Shown here piece after piece: positions 1 to 5,723 of a stretch of DNA of 5,723 nucleotides (positions within the stretch are counted from its first letter, which is position 1; every line of letters starts with the position of its first letter). The translations under genes were made by a program, and so were the position numbers. Source of the stretch: an uncultured Erysipelotrichaceae bacterium (GTDB lineage: Bacteria > Bacillota_I > Bacilli_A > Acholeplasmatales > Anaeroplasmataceae). The notes under the pieces were generated by a model. It saw only the letters and a program-made list of their open reading frames with translations, had not been told where the DNA came from and did not search any database. Location of the stretch: contig CACZRY010000104.1 in assembly GCA_902783745.1 (NCBI GenBank), forward strand, positions 1-5,723. Reading direction: 5' to 3'.

Positions 1-183
1 TACAACATAAAAATAATCAATTAGAATTAAGGAAGTAATGTCTAATAATAATGATACAAATATTGCAATACCAAAATATAAAAATTGTCTATTACTTCTT
101 ACTTCAGCTTTTCTATCAATAAAGTAGAATACGAATATAGTCATCATTACAAAAAGCCCTGCTGTTTGTAGCATAATATTCAT
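1..183 (-). CDS. N-terminal fragment of a multi-pass membrane protein, possibly a GGDEF/EAL-type c-di-GMP sensor (cut by left edge)
   Basis: Sixty-one codons are open from an ATG at 183 to the left window edge, so only the N-terminus is visible. The start is set by an excellent ribosome binding site, AAAGGAGG at 191-198, seven bases upstream; a second in-frame ATG at 174 is less well placed. The peptide has two hydrophobic segments, about residues 5-22 and 36-56, separated by a short charged loop (DRKAEVRSNR), as expected for consecutive transmembrane helices with that loop in the cytoplasm. The pattern MNIMLQTAGL, a loop with RSNRQF, then SLLLDITSLILI resembles by eye the N-terminal membrane region of GGDEF or EAL regulators in clostridia and related Firmicutes. 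No catalytic domain is visible, so the function is an inference; another polytopic sensor such as a histidine kinase is possible. It has its own promoter and is separated from the upstream Sel1 gene by a terminator. Confidence 0.8.
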   Translation of the reverse strand, partial: MNIMLQTAGLFVMMTIFVFYFIDRKAEVRSNRQFLYFGIAIFVSLLLDITSLILIDYFYVV

Positions 184-243
184 AGCACTACCTCCTTTCT
201 ATTAATTTTTATAAAAGTAAAAATACAACCACTTATTTACTTG

Positions 244-272
244 ATTTTAATATATAATTAAAAATTTTGCAA
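244..272 (-). promoter_or_regulatory. Sigma-A-like promoter for the left-edge membrane protein gene
   Basis: On the minus strand TTGCAA (272-267) is followed after exactly 17 bases by TAAAAT (249-244). This gives a transcription start near 237 and a leader of roughly 50 bases before the ATG at 183. The -10 box differs from consensus at one base and the -35 at two. It lies just downstream of the terminator at 304-340, as expected for an independent unit. I see no riboswitch-like or operator-like structure in the leader. Confidence 0.55.
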
Positions 273-303
273 TAACTTAAGTATATTTTTGAACTAAAAA
301 TTT

Positions 304-340
304 AAAAAAGCACTTATTCATTACTGAAAAAGTACTTTTT
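304..340 (-). terminator. Rho-independent terminator after the Sel1-repeat gene
   Basis: Read on the minus strand, AAAAAGTACTT (340-330) pairs with AAGTGCTTTTT (315-305) as an 11-bp stem with one G-U wobble. The upper stem can extend by three more pairs (TTC/GAA) beyond a T-T mismatch to a six-base loop, and the 3' arm ends in a run of six T. The wobble pair is tolerated only in the minus-strand transcript (it would be A-C on the other strand), which fixes the direction. It starts 14 bases after the stop codon of the Sel1 gene. Confidence 0.7.
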
Positions 341-353
341 ATAATGTTTTAAA

Positions 354-2921
354 TTAATAATTAAAATGAACTCTTAAGAATTCTTGAGCATCCTCATCGC
401 CTTGTTTTGCTGCCTTTTCAAATAAAGATTGAGCATAATCTCTATCAAGTTCAGTACCTTTACCATTATAGTAACATAATGCTAGATTATATGTTGCGTG
501 AGCAAATCCCTTACCATCTGCAGTCATGAAATAATCTGCAGCCTTTTCATAATCATGCTTAGGATTATTTTCATCAATATAATATTCACCTAATGTTTCT
601 AATGCCATTAAGTCACCCTTTTGGGCTGCAACTTCATAATATTCAATTGCTTGATCAATATCTTTAGCTTTAACACCTTGGCCATATTGATAGCATACAC
701 CAAGCATATAATTTGCATAAGCTGAATCAAGCTTAGCTGCCTTTTGTAACCACTTTACAGCTTCTGTATATTTTTGTGGAGTACCAAATCCGTTATAGTA
801 GCAGTTTGCAACCATTTCCATAGCTTCAACTGAACCCTTTTGAGCTGCCTTTTCATATAATGACTTAGCCATAGTTTGGTCTTTTGCAACAGAATATCCA
901 TCGTAATAGCAATTAGCTACATTATAAATACCTGTAACATCGCCCTTATCCATAGCTTCTTTATAGCAATTATATGCCTTATCAACATCACCATCAACAC
1001 CAAGTGCTGTCATATAGCAATCTCCTAAGAAATTTAATGCCTTAAGGCTTCCTTTTGCTGCAGCATTTTGATACCACTTAAATGCTTCAGTATAATCAGC
1101 ATCAACACCAGTACCACCTCTATAGCAAGATGCAGTATCAAGCATTGCATCGATATTACCAGCTTCTGCTGCAGTTAAATACCATTTGAATGCTTCATTT
1201 TTATTTATCTTTACTTCATTCTTAGTACCTAAGCCATAACCATAGTAATAATAATCACCAATACGCTTAGCAGCATCTGATGAACCATCAATTGCACTTC
1301 TCATATACCACTTAAACGCATCAGTATATAATAATTCGTTATCATCACCATTTTCTGAAAGTCTACCTAAGATATATTCAGCATCACAGTTATTTAATTG
1401 TGCTGCCTTTTTATATAATTCAATTGCTTCTTTTCTTTGTACAGTTGTACCAATACCATTAAAGTATGCATCAGCTAAATTCTTCATTGCAGTTGATTCA
1501 TTAAAATCAATAGCTCTCTTATATAGCTTAAATGCTTCTGCGTAAGACTTATCTACACCTTCACCATTAAAATATAGATTACCTAAGTTTGTAATTGCTT
1601 CAGGATAATTTAAGTCAGCTGCTTGGCTAAAATACTTAAATGCCTTCTTAAAGTTTTGCTTAACATATATTCCATCATAATACATTAAACCTAAGTGTAA
1701 GATACAATCTAATCTAATCATTAATGATAAGTCATCATCATCTGATAAATTATCATAAATATTGAATGCTTCCTCTTTATATTGTAATTCATCCTTACCA
1801 TAATAATAGCAATTAGCTAAATGATATAAAGCTTCCTTATCACCTAAATCTGATGCAGCCTTATATAATTCAATAGCCTTTTCTACATCTTGTTGTGTAC
1901 CTATTGCATAATAATAACAGTCAGCAAGCTGAGTATATGCATTTTCATTACCATTATCAACAGCCTTACGATACCAATAGAAAGCCATCTTATCATCCTT
2001 TGTAACACCTAAACCTTGGTTAAAAATATAACCTAAATATAATTCTGCAACAGGATGATCCTCTGTTTGCTTAAATAAATCAATCGCATCTAAATATTCT
2101 TCTCTATTATATTTTGCAAGTGCTTTATCTAAAATATCTTCATTAATCTTTAAAACCTTAGGTTGTTCAATTGGCTTTGCAATAGGTCTTGCAATAACCT
2201 GAACAGGTGCTTGAATCTCACTTGATGGTGCTTCAAGCTTCTTAGGATCTTCTGCTTGTAAAGAATCATTAGAATCTTCATTTGTATCTTTATTTGTATC
2301 TTCATTAGATTCTTCTTTTGCATAAGCATCTTCTTTTGCTTCATTTTCGTTTGAAGCTCCATTAATTGCTCTTGCAAGTCTTAATAAATCCTCTTTACTA
2401 TTTTTATTAATAGGAGCGTTTATATCAAGCTTTTCTTCAGGCTTTACTTCTGGCTTTTCTTCTTTTACTTCATTTGAAGAATCTTCTTTTACTTCTTCAT
2501 TTTCAATTGCATTAACTAAATTAGTAATTGTAGAATCATTAAGAAGAATTGGATTCTTATTTTCTAAATCGTTTCTATAATCATCAGCACGAAGTAATGC
2601 ATCATCTGATACATTCTCATCTTGATATATCTTATCAAATAAATTATCTATAGATGAATTTAATAAAACATTAATTACCTTTTTATCTCTATTAAATCTC
2701 TTAATTAAAGTATTATTAACATAATAAGTATCAAGTACTAAAGACTTTTCACTTGATGCCATTACAATAACATCGCTTCTTAAAATAGATACTCTTAGTT
2801 TAGTAATTCCTTCAACTAATTGATCCTTTACTTCATAGCCTTTTTCCTTAAGACTATTTTCAAGCTTTAAGACTTCTTCTTTATCACAATCTAAATATGA
2901 AAAATAAACAATCTTACTCAT
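354..2921 (-). CDS. TIR-like domain plus Sel1-repeat (TPR-like) scaffold protein, 855 aa
   Basis: A large, apparently cytosolic protein (no signal peptide or membrane segment) in three parts. Residues 1-100 look like a TIR or TIR-like alpha/beta domain: KIVYFSY at the first strand, an amphipathic helix ending KEKGYEV, then SILRSDVIVMASSEKSL and KKVINVLL matching later strands. The usual catalytic Glu of NADase TIR domains is not seen; the aligned position is about Thr71. Residues 140-260 are an acidic, low-complexity, probably disordered linker. Residues about 290-842 hold about 15 Sel1-like repeats of 36 residues, recognisable by YYYG, FKWY and AA..G signatures, a fold that usually mediates protein-protein contacts. 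The ATG at 2921 has AAAAGGAG six bases upstream and overlaps the lipase stop by 8 nt, so the two are probably co-translated. Partner and function are unknown. The Sel1 assignment is firm; the TIR assignment is by eye. Confidence 0.93.
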   Translation of the reverse strand: MSKIVYFSYLDCDKEEVLKLENSLKEKGYEVKDQLVEGITKLRVSILRSDVIVMASSEKSLVLDTYYVNNTLIKRFNRDKKVINVLLNSSIDNLFDKIYQDENVSDDALLRADDYRNDLENKNPILLNDSTITNLVNAIENEEVKEDSSNEVKEEKPEVKPEEKLDINAPINKNSKEDLLRLARAINGASNENEAKEDAYAKEESNEDTNKDTNEDSNDSLQAEDPKKLEAPSSEIQAPVQVIARPIAKPIEQPKVLKINEDILDKALAKYNREEYLDAIDLFKQTEDHPVAELYLGYIFNQGLGVTKDDKMAFYWYRKAVDNGNENAYTQLADCYYYAIGTQQDVEKAIELYKAASDLGDKEALYHLANCYYYGKDELQYKEEAFNIYDNLSDDDDLSLMIRLDCILHLGLMYYDGIYVKQNFKKAFKYFSQAADLNYPEAITNLGNLYFNGEGVDKSYAEAFKLYKRAIDFNESTAMKNLADAYFNGIGTTVQRKEAIELYKKAAQLNNCDAEYILGRLSENGDDNELLYTDAFKWYMRSAIDGSSDAAKRIGDYYYYGYGLGTKNEVKINKNEAFKWYLTAAEAGNIDAMLDTASCYRGGTGVDADYTEAFKWYQNAAAKGSLKALNFLGDCYMTALGVDGDVDKAYNCYKEAMDKGDVTGIYNVANCYYDGYSVAKDQTMAKSLYEKAAQKGSVEAMEMVANCYYNGFGTPQKYTEAVKWLQKAAKLDSAYANYMLGVCYQYGQGVKAKDIDQAIEYYEVAAQKGDLMALETLGEYYIDENNPKHDYEKAADYFMTADGKGFAHATYNLALCYYNGKGTELDRDYAQSLFEKAAKQGDEDAQEFLRVHFNY
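396..2054 (-). repeat. Array of about 15 Sel1-like repeats (protein level)
   Basis: Residues about 290-842 of the 855-aa protein consist of helical-hairpin repeats of about 36 residues. Starts fall near residues 290, 327, 363, 402, 440, 477, 513, 549, 591, 627, 664, 699, 735, 772 and 808. Two repeats carry insertions: an Asp-rich one near residues 391-401, and TKNEVKINKNE at about 566-576. Eight repeats have Cys-Tyr at the same position, five of them exactly 36 residues apart. The repeats have diverged at DNA level and are not a recent expansion. Confidence 0.88.
2266..2313 (-). repeat. Imperfect 12-bp tandem repeat, four copies, in the acidic linker
   Basis: Four consecutive 12-base units are visible on the plus strand: TCATTAGAATCT, TCATTTGTATCT, TTATTTGTATCT and TCATTAGATTCT. 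They encode the repeated tetrapeptide (S/T)N(E/K)D at residues 204-219 of the Sel1 protein. The unit length is a multiple of three, so gain or loss of copies would change linker length without a frameshift. Confidence 0.75.
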
Positions 2922-4050
2922 CTTTATCTCCTTTTAATAATTTATTATTATTTTCTAAATCATTATTCTTTCCTATTATACTATTTTTAAAAGAAATTTT
3001 TAAGATTTTTCTTATTTTTTTAATTTCATTTTCTAAAATATTATTCTCATCCTTACTTAAAGCCTTATGTCTAACTCTAAATCTTTTAATATAAAGTATA
3101 GGATGATGTACTACATCAACTAAAGACATAGTAGGTGATTCTTTTAATATTTTAAAAGTAATCTCAACTATATTTTTTCTACCAAAAGGAGTAGTCTCTT
3201 CCATATATTGATCACTTGCAGCATCTAACCATCTAGATAAATTAGAATTCTTTTCTACAAATTTAAATTTGCATTTATCAACATCAACACTCCAGTTAAA
3301 TGCATCATGAGTTAATACAGATACACTTCTTACTTCAATAAATCTAACACCAGGTATTTTATATAATAACATTGATACAACAGATACTCTTGATGTTATA
3401 GAGAATAATTTCTTTGATGCATTCTTAAATTCTTCTGTTTCATATATTTTCTTATCATAAAAACCAGGTCCATCAAAATTATATATTTTTATTATTCTCT
3501 TTTTAGTTTCTTCTTTCGCATACATTGCACCATAAAGAGCTAAATTACCACCTTTAGAATGTCCACCAACAATTATTGGCTTATGGAATTTATCAGAAAT
3601 AAAATTCAAATAATTTACTGCAGCAATTTGAGATGGTGTACGCTCATATAGCATATCAAAATCTTCTCTCCAACCGTATATTGTTAAATCTGTACCACGG
3701 AATGCAACATATAAAAAATCATTTAAATAATATGTTACTGCAAAGAATTGAGTGTTATTATCATCTGATGCAATAACCTCATAATCAACAACGAATATAT
3801 CCTTATATCTTGTGTTATCACTAAACATACGACACATCTTTTTATTTCCTCTATATGTCATAGTTTTATCACATAAGATACGCCAATTATCCCAAATAAT
3901 TAATGAATTAATTTTAGAATATGATTTTATTACATTTTCTATATTCAAATAACTAATTTGTGATAATATCAAAGAATCAATATCATTAAATGGTAGTACA
4001 TCAAATGTATCATATTTATGAACTTTTAAATATGAAAGCATATTCTTCAT
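2914..4050 (-). CDS. DUF2974 (Mbeg1-like) lipase-like alpha/beta serine hydrolase, 378 aa
   Basis: The N-terminus (LSYL...LPFNDIDSLILSQISYL, residues 5-35) and the block VAFRGTD...GWREDFDML (115-134) are typical of the DUF2974/Mbeg1-like family, relatives of class 3 lipases. The nucleophile elbow is GHSKGG at 163-168, with Ser165 the likely nucleophile. Asp193 in NFDGPGF and His248 in LTHDAFNW are the likely remaining triad members. There is no signal peptide or membrane helix, so it should be cytosolic. The last 60 residues are highly charged and basic (IKRFRVRHK, NEIKKIRKILK) and could touch membranes or a partner. The substrate is unknown; lipid or another ester is the family-based guess. 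The ATG at 4050 has GGGAG at 4059-4063, eight bases upstream. The stop lies inside the start of the Sel1 gene (ATGAGTAA), which argues that the two products work together. Confidence 0.9.
   Translation of the reverse strand: MKNMLSYLKVHKYDTFDVLPFNDIDSLILSQISYLNIENVIKSYSKINSLIIWDNWRILCDKTMTYRGNKKMCRMFSDNTRYKDIFVVDYEVIASDDNNTQFFAVTYYLNDFLYVAFRGTDLTIYGWREDFDMLYERTPSQIAAVNYLNFISDKFHKPIIVGGHSKGGNLALYGAMYAKEETKKRIIKIYNFDGPGFYDKKIYETEEFKNASKKLFSITSRVSVVSMLLYKIPGVRFIEVRSVSVLTHDAFNWSVDVDKCKFKFVEKNSNLSRWLDAASDQYMEETTPFGRKNIVEITFKILKESPTMSLVDVVHHPILYIKRFRVRHKALSKDENNILENEIKKIRKILKISFKNSIIGKNNDLENNNKLLKGDKDE
2928..2935 (-). promoter_or_regulatory. Strong ribosome binding site of the Sel1 gene inside the lipase 3' end
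   Basis: AAAAGGAG (2935-2928, minus strand) lies six bases before the Sel1 start at 2921 and within the last codons of the lipase gene, encoding part of LLKGDKDE. The start and stop overlap as ATGAGTAA (2921-2914). This supports 2921 as the true start and translational coupling, while the strength of the site would also allow independent initiation. Confidence 0.75.
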
Positions 4051-4090
4051 ACTACCATCTCCCTATAAATCGATTAATTATTAATATTTT

Positions 4091-4119
4091 ACTTTAAAAT
4101 GTAATATTTTTAAACACAA
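4091..4119 (-). promoter_or_regulatory. Weak candidate promoter for the lipase-Sel1 pair
   Basis: In the 83-base gap between the Nudix stop and the lipase start, TTGTGT (4119-4114) is followed after 17 bases by TAAAGT (4096-4091). Matches to consensus are only three and four of six. No intrinsic terminator with a convincing stem is visible in the gap, only AT-rich weak inverted repeats. Read-through from the Nudix promoter is therefore an equally good explanation. Confidence 0.25.
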
Positions 4120-4133
4120 TAAAAACACTTTTA

Positions 4134-4679
4134 TTATATTTTTCCATTCTTCTTTAAAAGATTATATCTATATAATGCACATATAGCCTTTGAATCTTTA
4201 ATCTCTCCATTTAAAACCATTTCTTCAACCTTATCAAGTGGCATCAATACTACTTCTAGTGTCTCATCACTATCTAAATTTTGTTTAGATATAGTAAAAT
4301 CGTTTGCTAAAAATAAATATATTTTTTCTGATGTATATCCACAAGATGGATATATACATCCTAAATCTATAAGTCTCTTTGCCTTATTACCTGTTTCTTC
4401 TTCAAATTCTCTTAATGCAGCATCATAAGGATTCTCATTTAATTCAAGCTTACCAGCTGGTATTTCAAACATTACTTCATTATATGGATATCTAAATTGT
4501 TTAACTAAATATACTAAATTATCCTTTGTAATACATAATATTGCAGCACCACCATTATGTAATACAACCTCTCTAAATGAAGTATTGCCATTGGGGCATA
4601 ATACTTTATCTTTAATAAGTGTTAATATTTTACCATTATATATAATTTCACCTGAAATCTTCTTTTCTTCTAAATTCAT
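4134..4679 (-). CDS. nudF: ADP-ribose pyrophosphatase, Nudix hydrolase (NudF-like), 181 aa
   Basis: It probably hydrolyses ADP-ribose to AMP and ribose 5-phosphate in the cytosol, a housekeeping role that clears a reactive nucleotide sugar. The Nudix box GX5EX7REUXEEXG is complete: Gly76, Glu82, Arg90-Glu91, Glu94-Glu95, Gly97, with the RE..EE acidic residues binding the metal. Upstream features of the NudF subfamily are present: PNG at 29-31, REVV at 37-40, VKQFRYP at 59-65 and FEIPAGKLE at 71-79. The length matches the 185-residue Bacillus enzyme. The proline typical of ADP-ribose hydrolases about 15 residues after the box is replaced by Cys113 in YPSCGYTSE. The ATG at 4679 has AAAAGGAG seven bases upstream. 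Its promoter sits directly upstream. TAATAA tandem stops end the gene, with no clear terminator before the lipase gene. Other NDP-sugar Nudix substrates cannot be excluded. Confidence 0.92.
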   Translation of the reverse strand: MNLEEKKISGEIIYNGKILTLIKDKVLCPNGNTSFREVVLHNGGAAILCITKDNLVYLVKQFRYPYNEVMFEIPAGKLELNENPYDAALREFEEETGNKAKRLIDLGCIYPSCGYTSEKIYLFLANDFTISKQNLDSDETLEVVLMPLDKVEEMVLNGEIKDSKAICALYRYNLLKKNGKI

Positions 4680-4700
4680 ATTAATTCTCCTTTTAATTTA

Positions 4701-4729
4701 ATTATAAAAAAAATTGTTTTTTATTGCAA
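4701..4729 (-). promoter_or_regulatory. Near-consensus sigma-A promoter of the Nudix gene
   Basis: On the minus strand TTGCAA (4729-4724) and a perfect TATAAT (4706-4701) are separated by exactly 17 bases, which include a run of eight T just before the -10. The predicted start near 4694 falls at the edge of the ribosome binding site (4694-4687), giving a leader of only about 15 bases. The -35 box touches the T-rich tail of the preceding terminator. Confidence 0.75.
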
Positions 4730-4765
4730 ATAAAAGGACTTTAAAATCAATTAATTCTAAAGCCC
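4728..4765 (-). terminator. Rho-independent terminator after the DUF4832-type gene
   Basis: GGGCTTTA (4765-4758) pairs with TAAAGTCC (4743-4736) on the minus strand as an 8-bp stem with one G-U pair, followed by TTTTATTTG. The loop is 14 bases and can form a further short AT stem. The G-U pair is compatible only with the minus-strand transcript. The stem begins 7 bases after the stop codon at 4773. Confidence 0.8.
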
Positions 4766-4772
4766 AAATATC

Positions 4773-5723
4773 TTAATTGCTAATTTTTACTTTTCCTAAA
4801 TAATTAGTTTCATTACTATATGTACCATTCATAAGCTCATAACTTCTTCCAATCTCATCAGTTATGCTTAAATAAATATCTGTATCACTTGTAATTACTT
4901 CTTCTAGATTTATATCTAAATTAGTATCAGTAATACTCTTTTTAACATATGTTTTATCACCATTATCATCTATCATTAATTCTAAATATAATTTTCTTGT
5001 AATATGGCTAAATCCCATATTTTTAAGATTAATATCTATAGATAATTTATTATTACTATTAAGTAAGCATTTAATATCATCTACATATAGCTTAAATCCC
5101 ATATGATTAATCATATATGTATAAAATGACTGATTTAAATATGTCTTATTCTTCCATGACTGAATAATATCATACTTCCATTCATAATTTAGGTATGTTA
5201 AATTAATTAAATTCATTTCTTTTATAATATCATCATATGAAAAATTATTTGTTGGTTCACCTATTAATTCACCACCTGTTAAATTATTAAGCTTACCAAT
5301 AAATTTTGTTTCTTCATCTCTTGCAGATAAATCTACATATGTTCCTGTATCTAAGCTATCTCCATAGTATCCATCATTAAACACACCAAGTCTACTATTA
5401 TCAACATCGAATTTATCAATATTATCTAATGTATAACCATAATATTGATAAACAAATCTAGGCTTCCTTGAAAGAATTGGAATTTGTTTAACATTAGTAA
5501 GCCAAGAGGTAAATAATTCATTATATGTATCTTGGGTATCAAGTGCTGATGTGTGCATCTCACCCCAAGGGCCTATAAATCCACATTCTATTGCGATTAT
5601 TAAATCTTGGTATTTATTGATTTTTGTTGATAATTTTGCGATATGATTTTTAATCATTTCAACTGAAGGTTCCATATCAGCTTTGCCTTCAAATCCATCA
5701 TATGCAAATCTAAGAATTAATGA
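4773..5723 (-). CDS. DUF4874/DUF4832-type protein, putative glycoside-hydrolase-like barrel plus beta-sandwich (5' end cut by right edge)
   Basis: The reading frame stays open to the right edge, so the ATG at 5675 is an internal methionine: the 16 codons before it (SLILRFAYDGFEGKAD) continue the family pattern. In all, 316 residues are visible. In visible numbering, residues 1-30 (LRFAYD, MEPS, HIAKL) and 41-59 (IIAIECGFIGPWGEMHTS) match the DUF4874/DUF4832 family, whose N-terminal part looks like a TIM-barrel glycosidase. Glu46, Trp53, Glu55 and His57 are the most conspicuous candidates for active-site residues. The last 110 residues (from GFKLYVDDI, with LKNMGFSHITRKLYLEL) are a beta-rich domain as in the DUF4832 C-terminus. 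The family has no firmly established reaction that I can name; carbohydrate processing is an inference. Whether a signal peptide or membrane anchor exists cannot be seen. A terminator follows directly. Confidence 0.85.
   Translation of the reverse strand, partial: SLILRFAYDGFEGKADMEPSVEMIKNHIAKLSTKINKYQDLIIAIECGFIGPWGEMHTSALDTQDTYNELFTSWLTNVKQIPILSRKPRFVYQYYGYTLDNIDKFDVDNSRLGVFNDGYYGDSLDTGTYVDLSARDEETKFIGKLNNLTGGELIGEPTNNFSYDDIIKEMNLINLTYLNYEWKYDIIQSWKNKTYLNQSFYTYMINHMGFKLYVDDIKCLLNSNNKLSIDINLKNMGFSHITRKLYLELMIDDNGDKTYVKKSITDTNLDINLEEVITSDTDIYLSITDEIGRSYELMNGTYSNETNYLGKVKISN

Noticed and set aside
396..2054. CRISPR-like or satellite array suggested by the regular period of about 108 bases
   Set aside because: The period is a 36-codon protein repeat in a continuous open frame; the units are diverged at DNA level and not separated by unique spacers.
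2150..2377. Minus-strand 75-codon frame rich in Met, Lys and Leu
   Set aside because: It is entirely inside the Sel1 gene linker in another frame, with a composition that is only the shifted reading of acidic repeat codons.
2897..3094. Plus-strand 65-codon frame rich in Phe, Leu and Ile
   Set aside because: It is antisense to the end of the lipase gene and the start of the Sel1 gene, with no suitable ribosome binding site. The hydrophobic look comes from reading Lys/Asn-rich codons on the opposite strand.
4081..4133. AT-rich inverted repeats after the Nudix gene as a terminator
   Set aside because: The stems are A-T only with a bulge, have little G+C, and lack a following T-run, so they do not look like an intrinsic terminator.
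5673..5675. ATG as the start of the DUF4832-type gene
   Set aside because: The frame continues upstream to the window edge with family-like residues (LILRFAYDGF) and there is no ribosome binding site before this ATG, so it is internal.
1..5723. Alternative genetic code (TGA as tryptophan) because of the low G+C content
   Set aside because: All visible Trp residues checked, such as that in GPWGE, use TGG, and genes end in TAA without needing TGA read-through.

Overview
This is an AT-rich window (roughly 30% G+C by eye) in which every supportable gene lies on the minus strand. TAA stops, TGG for tryptophan, strong AAGGAG-type ribosome binding sites and TTGxxx/TATAAT-like promoters all point to a low-GC Firmicute using the standard bacterial code. 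The protein families (Mbeg1-like/DUF2974 lipase, Sel1-repeat protein, NudF-type Nudix hydrolase, DUF4832 protein) fit a gut Bacilli/Erysipelotrichales-like or clostridial relative. That placement is an inference, not something the sequence proves.

In transcription order, from high to low coordinates: (1) >5723..4773 is the 3' part of a DUF4874/DUF4832-type protein, cut by the right edge and closed by a clear intrinsic terminator (4728-4765). (2) A near-consensus promoter (4701-4729), whose -35 box abuts the terminator U-tract, drives a NudF-like ADP-ribose pyrophosphatase (4134-4679) with a very short leader. (3) After an 83-bp gap with only a weak candidate promoter comes a cytosolic DUF2974 lipase-like serine hydrolase (2914-4050). 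(4) It overlaps by 8 nt the start of an 855-residue protein with a TIR-like N-terminal domain, an acidic low-complexity linker and about 15 Sel1 repeats (354-2921). This pair ends at a second terminator (304-340). (5) A new promoter (244-272) then precedes the start of a multi-pass membrane protein that runs off the left edge (1-183). Its N-terminus resembles the membrane sensor part of clostridial GGDEF/EAL proteins.

The most unusual element is the translationally coupled pair of an intracellular lipase-like hydrolase and a TIR-like/Sel1 scaffold protein. The TIR-like domain appears to lack the glutamate needed for NADase activity, so a scaffolding or recognition role is more likely than catalysis. 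Nudix and lipase may share a transcript, since no terminator separates them. There are no tRNAs, rRNAs, insertion sequences or CRISPR arrays, and no gene-free stretch exceeds 300 bases.
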